Origin: a bacterium | GTDB lineage: Bacteria > Eremiobacterota > Eremiobacteria > Baltobacterales > Baltobacteraceae | DNA length: 16,356 nucleotides | Reading direction: 5' to 3' | Assembly (NCBI GenBank): GCA_021784715.1 | Contig: JAJYHP010000170.1 | Location: 1-16,356, forward strand | Shown here: positions 12,710 to 16,356 of the stretch, piece by piece | How the letters are laid out: each line of letters begins with the position of its first letter | How positions within the stretch are numbered: position 1 is the first letter of the stretch | Program-made: the position numbers and the translations under genes | The notes under the pieces: model-generated | Seen by the model: the letters and a program-made list of their open reading frames with translations, nothing else | Told to the model about the DNA's origin: nothing | Databases searched by the model: none

Positions 12710-14220
12710 TTTTTTGCCGTGAAGAACGTTTCGAAGGCGTCGAGCAGCGCGTCGGTCGTCGCGATGTCGGCAACGAGATCGACGTGGAAACCCAACGCGC
12801 GTGCCGCGTCGGCGGCGATCGGGCCGATCGCCCCGAGGATCTTCCCGCGGGCGCTCTCCAACGCCGCCGCCTCACTGGGGAATTGTTCGATGTATCCGCG
12901 CACCGTAGAGGCACTCGTGAAGGCAATCATCTCCGCGCGCGCGGCTTTTTCGGCAAACTGCGGATCGCGCGCGAAGCGCGTGCGATATGCCGCAACGTCG
13001 TCGACCCGCATCCCTTCGGCGGCGAGTACGCTGGGAAGAACGTCGCGAGCTTCTTGGGCTCGAAAGAGCAGAATTCGCGACTCCGCCTTCGCGCGATGGA
13101 GCAGCTCGGCCGCGAGTTCCTCGGCGACGTAGGTTTTCGGCACGAGATCGGCGCGTACGCCGTACGCCGCGAGACGCTCCGCGGTCTTCGCACCGATCGC
13201 CGCAACGCGCGCGTGCCCGAAGGCGCGAGCGTCCCGTCCGAGTGCGTGCAAGCGAGCGAAGCAGGCGTCGACGCCGTTCCGCGAGGTAAAGAGCACCCAC
13301 GCGTAGCCGTCGAGGCTCTCGACCGCGTCGTTCGCCGGGGTGGGATCGTCGGGCGCTTCGATCTCGATGGTCGGCGCGAGGATCGGTTCGATTCCGCGTG
13401 CGAGCGCGCGCGCCGCAAACTCTTCGGACTGCTCGGCGGGGCGCGTCAAAAGCAAACGCTTGCCGAAGAGCGGCGAGCGGTCGAACCAACGGAGTTCGTC
13501 GCGCAATCGCACCACTTCGCCGACGATGAAAATTGCGGGTGCGGCGAGGCCGGCGCCCTTCGCTTTCTCGGCGATCGTCGCCAACGTCCCGGTGACGGTC
13601 CGTTGCGAGGGGCGCGTCCCGTTTTCGATAACGGCGGCCGGAGTCTCGGCCGCGAGCCCGTTCTCGCACAAGCGCGTTGCGATCTCGGCGAGATTTCCCA
13701 TCGCCATGAGCAAGACGAGCGTGCGGTGCGGGTCGGCGAGTTTCGCCCAATCCAGCGTATTTTCGGCCTTGGTCGGATCTTCGTGACCCGTCGCGACCGT
13801 AAACGCGACGTTGCAATCGCGATGCGTGACCGGGATGCCGGCGTAGGCCGGCGCGGCGATCGCCGAGCTGATGCCGGGAACGATTTCGAAGGGAATTCCC
13901 GCGGCGTGAAGGCGTTGCGCCTCTTCACCGCCGCGCCCGAAGACGAGCGGATCGCCGCCCTTCAATCGCACGACGCGTTTGCCTTCGCGCGCGCGCTCGA
14001 TCATCAGTTCCTCGATTCGCTCCTGCGGCATCGCATGGTTCCCGCCGCGTTTCCCGACGAAGGTGCGTTCGCAAGTCGGAGATGCGAGTGCGATCACCGC
14101 ATCCGAAGCGAGCGCGTCGTAGAGCAAGACCTCCGCTTCGCGGAGCGCGCGCGCGGCATGAAGCGTGAGCAATCCGGGATCGCCGGGGCCGGCGCCGATG
14201 AGACTAACGAAGCCGGCCAT
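12706..14220 (-). CDS. cobA-hemD: Fused uroporphyrinogen-III C-methyltransferase / uroporphyrinogen-III synthase
   Basis: The 504-residue cytoplasmic enzyme has two domains. Residues 1 to about 250 are the SAM-dependent methyltransferase (CobA/SUMT). They show VSLIGAGPGDPGLLTLHAAR, VVRLKGGDPLVFGRGGEE and EIVPGISSAIAAPAYAGIPVTHRDCN, all classic SAM-binding and substrate motifs. From about 255 on is the HemD fold: LLLTRPAEQSEEFAARALARG, VLFTSRNGVDACF, AIGAKTAERLAAYGVRADLVP, AFTSASTVRGYIEQF and AIGPIAADAARALGF. It would close hydroxymethylbilane into uroporphyrinogen III and methylate that to precorrin-2, the branch point to siroheme and cobalamin. The fusion itself is common in bacteria. Its ATG at 14220 overlaps the end of hemA by 17 bases. 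No hemC (hydroxymethylbilane synthase) sits between hemA and this gene, where it is often found. The stop lies in an A7 run shared with the next start. Confidence 0.93.
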   Translation of the reverse strand: MAGFVSLIGAGPGDPGLLTLHAARALREAEVLLYDALASDAVIALASPTCERTFVGKRGGNHAMPQERIEELMIERAREGKRVVRLKGGDPLVFGRGGEEAQRLHAAGIPFEIVPGISSAIAAPAYAGIPVTHRDCNVAFTVATGHEDPTKAENTLDWAKLADPHRTLVLLMAMGNLAEIATRLCENGLAAETPAAVIENGTRPSQRTVTGTLATIAEKAKGAGLAAPAIFIVGEVVRLRDELRWFDRSPLFGKRLLLTRPAEQSEEFAARALARGIEPILAPTIEIEAPDDPTPANDAVESLDGYAWVLFTSRNGVDACFARLHALGRDARAFGHARVAAIGAKTAERLAAYGVRADLVPKTYVAEELAAELLHRAKAESRILLFRAQEARDVLPSVLAAEGMRVDDVAAYRTRFARDPQFAEKAARAEMIAFTSASTVRGYIEQFPSEAAALESARGKILGAIGPIAADAARALGFHVDLVADIATTDALLDAFETFFTAKK

Positions 14221-15502
14221 TGTGCGCGCCGTCGAGCGAAAACAGTTCGTCGAGCAGGCGCGTGAACGCGAGCGCCTCGCTGCGGTCGCTCCCGGCTTTT
14301 TCGCGAATCGTCGTCACCGCCGGGTGCAAGAGTTTCGACAGAATCGTCAACGACGAGCCGACGATGAGCATCCGTTCCCGCGGCGTGAGATCGGGCAGGC
14401 GCGCGAAGAGCCGCTCGATCTCCGCCGTGCGAATCGCCTCCGCGCGTTCGGTAAGGGCCGCGATCGTCGGCACCGTGGTGCGTGCTTGATACCACGTGCG
14501 GAACCGCTCGAGGTATTCGACGATGATCTCTTCGACCTGCGGGATCGCTTGGCGACGGCGCTCCAAGCGGTCGTCGACGACCGACTTCAGCGCGTCGATA
14601 TCTAAAAGCGTCACGCCCTCGATATCGCCGATATCGGGATCGCTGTCGCGCGGTACGGCGATATCGAGAATGAGGAGCGGGCGCTCGGGGCGCCGCGACA
14701 TCGCTTCGGCGACGTCGGCGGTCGTGAGCACGAAGGTACTCGCTTCGGTCGAACTGATGACGACGTCGGCCGCTTCGAGAATCGAGACGATCTCGCGCAA
14801 ATCGTGGGCGATTCCCGATCCGAGTTCGCCGACGAGTTCTTGCGCGCGCGTGTGCGTGCGGTTGGCGACCAACAACGTGCCGACGCCGCGGCCGCGCAGG
14901 CGCCGCGCGGCGCTGCGCCCCATCGCGCCCGCGCCGATGACGGCGGCGCAGCGATCCTCGAGCGAACCCATGCGCGCTTCGATAGAATCCACCGCGGCGG
15001 TCGCCACGCTCGCAGATTCTTCGCCGATCGTCGTTTGCGTCCGTGCGGCCTTTCCCGCGTTCAACGCTTCGCGAAAGAGTTTGTGCATGCTGCTGCCGCA
15101 GGCGCCGGCGCGTTGTGCGTGGAGGTACGCGCTCTTGACCTGGCCGAGAATCTCGGCCTCGCCGATCAACATCGAATCGAGGCCGGTGGTCACGCGCAGG
15201 AGATGGTCGACCGCCTCTCGCCCCAAATGCGTGTAGAGATACGATTCGAGATCGAAATCGATGGTGCCGTGACGAAATTGCGTGAGGAAGGTTTTGATCT
15301 GCTCGGCGCCGCGTTCGAATTCATCGACTTCGGCATAAATCTCGAGGCGGCCGCAGGTCTGCAACATGACCGCTTCGTTGACCGCATCGTAGCCGTGTAG
15401 CATCTGCAGCGCTTCGGTCATGCGCGAGGTTGGGAACGCGTGGCTCTCGCGCACGCTCACCGGCGCCGTGTGGTGCGAGAGCCCGATACAGAGAATCGGC
15501 AT
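14204..15502 (-). CDS. hemA: Glutamyl-tRNA reductase
   Basis: The 432-residue product has the usual length for HemA. It carries out the first committed step of the C5 tetrapyrrole pathway, reducing glutamyl-tRNA(Glu) with NADPH to glutamate-1-semialdehyde. The N-terminus CIGLSHHTAPVSVRE is the family start, and C50 in MLQTCGRLEIY is the catalytic thiol. The common sequence here is STCNRTE, so N-to-G and T-to-L changes flank the active-site Cys. The block AVDHLLRVTTGLDSMLIGEAEILGQVK, the Rossmann AAVIGAGAMGRSAARRL and the ISSTEAS segment are all in place, with a dimerisation helix at the C-terminus. It starts 6 bases after the hemL stop, and its stop overlaps cobA-hemD. Product transfer to HemL by physical contact is known for this pair, which fits hemL lying immediately upstream in the same operon. 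Confidence 0.95.
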   Translation of the reverse strand: MPILCIGLSHHTAPVSVRESHAFPTSRMTEALQMLHGYDAVNEAVMLQTCGRLEIYAEVDEFERGAEQIKTFLTQFRHGTIDFDLESYLYTHLGREAVDHLLRVTTGLDSMLIGEAEILGQVKSAYLHAQRAGACGSSMHKLFREALNAGKAARTQTTIGEESASVATAAVDSIEARMGSLEDRCAAVIGAGAMGRSAARRLRGRGVGTLLVANRTHTRAQELVGELGSGIAHDLREIVSILEAADVVISSTEASTFVLTTADVAEAMSRRPERPLLILDIAVPRDSDPDIGDIEGVTLLDIDALKSVVDDRLERRRQAIPQVEEIIVEYLERFRTWYQARTTVPTIAALTERAEAIRTAEIERLFARLPDLTPRERMLIVGSSLTILSKLLHPAVTTIREKAGSDRSEALAFTRLLDELFSLDGAHNGRLR

Positions 15503-15508
15503 CGGCGG

Positions 15509-16356
15509 CTACTCGGCTTCCATCGAAGCGAGCGCTTCGTCGGCCGCATGTAACGTTTGCTCGATTTCGTGCGTCGTATGCGCGGTGGAAAGGAAGCCCG
15601 CCTCGAATTGCGAGGGGGCGAGATAGACGCCGCGCTCGGCCATCGCGTGGAAAAATGCCGCGTACGCCTTGGTATCGGCGCGCATCGCGCCGTCGAGATC
15701 GAAGACGGGTTCGTCGGTAAAGTAAAAACCGAACATCGACCCGGCGTAGCCGCCGGTGAACGGGCGCCCGTACTTGGCAAAGAGTTCGCGCATACCTTCG
15801 ATAAACAAACGCGCGAGAATCTCCAAACGTTCGTAGAGCGTCCCGTCGTCGCGAACCGCCCGCAGCGTCGCCAAGCCGGCGGCCATCGCGAGCGGATTTC
15901 CCGAGAGCGTGCCCGCGTGAAAGATCTTCCCGTCGGGGGTGAGCTGGGACATAACGTCCGCGCGTCCGCCGAACGCCCCGACCGGTAGGCCGCCGCCGAT
16001 CACTTTGCCCAGCGTCGTGATATCGGGGCGGATGCCGAGCCGCTCCTGCGCGCCGCCGCGCGCGATGCGAAAACCGGTCATCACTTCGTCGAAGATCAAC
16101 AACGATCCATGCGCGTCGCAGATCGCGCGCAGGCCCGGCAGAAATTCGGGGCGCGGCGCGATGAAGCCCATATTGCCGACGTAGGGCTCGACGATGATCG
16201 CCGCAATCTCTTTACCGCGCTCGGCGAAGGCGGCGCGAACCGCTTCGATATCGTTATAGGGAAGGACGATCGTATCGGCGGCGGTCCCTGCGGTTACACC
16301 GGGGGAATTGGGAACCCCAAGCGTGAGCGCGCTCGATCCCGCGGCGATGAGAAACG
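15509..16356 (-). CDS. hemL: Glutamate-1-semialdehyde 2,1-aminomutase, C-terminal two-thirds (5' part outside window)
   Basis: 281 residues up to the stop are visible; the family has about 430. This PLP enzyme converts glutamate-1-semialdehyde to 5-aminolevulinate. The visible part begins [28 protein letters not shown] and includes [23 protein letters not shown] (the Asp that pairs with PLP nitrogen), and [18 protein letters not shown] with the PLP lysine. [18 protein letters not shown] and the C-terminal [29 protein letters not shown] follow. The last two distinguish HemL from other class III aminotransferases. It is the most upstream gene of the tetrapyrrole operon visible here, 6 bases ahead of hemA. 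Whether hemC or hemB lies further upstream cannot be seen. Confidence 0.95.
   Translation of the reverse strand, partial: FLIAAGSSALTLGVPNSPGVTAGTAADTIVLPYNDIEAVRAAFAERGKEIAAIIVEPYVGNMGFIAPRPEFLPGLRAICDAHGSLLIFDEVMTGFRIARGGAQERLGIRPDITTLGKVIGGGLPVGAFGGRADVMSQLTPDGKIFHAGTLSGNPLAMAAGLATLRAVRDDGTLYERLEILARLFIEGMRELFAKYGRPFTGGYAGSMFGFYFTDEPVFDLDGAMRADTKAYAAFFHAMAERGVYLAPSQFEAGFLSTAHTTHEIEQTLHAADEALASMEAE

Noticed and set aside
12784..14265. 493-codon plus-strand frame opposite cobA-hemD
   Set aside because: It is antisense to a strongly supported two-domain enzyme, and its sequence is arginine-rich with no motif, typical of an antisense shadow in high-GC DNA.

Overview
The window is GC-rich bacterial chromosome with very tightly packed genes. 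Stops and starts overlap by 4 bases at many junctions, and most genes lie on the minus strand. Lipoprotein signal peptides, a TonB-like periplasm-spanning protein and a C5-type heme pathway (HemA, HemL) suggest a two-membrane (diderm), free-living bacterium. The gene style recalls Eremiobacterota/WPS-2-like genomes, but that is only an impression and nothing here proves it.

Layout. 1-439 (minus) is the start of a beta-propeller lipoprotein that leaves the window. 523-1458 (plus) is a branched-chain aminotransferase (ilvE). Just after its 3' end comes about 1.5 kb of foreign-looking DNA (about 1446-2991). It holds a decayed IS1380-family transposase tail and an AT-richer orphan lipoprotein gene. 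It is flanked by a 28-bp near-perfect direct repeat, and the distal copy recreates the last codons of ilvE (2992-3041). 3046-9065 (minus) is a probable six-gene operon, in transcription order: BMP-family nucleoside-binding lipoprotein, two-domain ABC ATPase, two permeases, a serine beta-lactamase-like exported hydrolase, and a DnaQ-type exonuclease with a C-terminal DUF3820-like segment. Its first four junctions are all 4-base NTGA overlaps, one of them implying a CTG start. Divergent from it (plus) are a DUF5069 protein and an arginase, also coupled by ATGA.

10467-10913, between the convergent arginase and TonB-like genes, is filled by an array of about 42-bp hairpin repeats in two inverted subfamilies. 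Their inner stems differ in sequence but keep pairing. 10914-11633 (minus) is the TonB-like protein, and divergent from it is a small glutaredoxin (11730-11978, plus). 11966-16356 (minus) is a tetrapyrrole operon: hemL (partial), hemA, a cobA-hemD fusion, then a DUF92 membrane protein.

Together the clear functions are amino-acid metabolism (IlvE, arginase), nucleoside uptake, and synthesis of uroporphyrinogen III and precorrin-2 from glutamyl-tRNA. hemC is not within the visible part of the heme cluster. The most unusual parts are the island at the ilvE 3' end, the structured intergenic repeat array, and the mixed nucleoside-transport/hydrolase/nuclease operon. I see no CRISPR array, tRNA, rRNA or complete mobile element.
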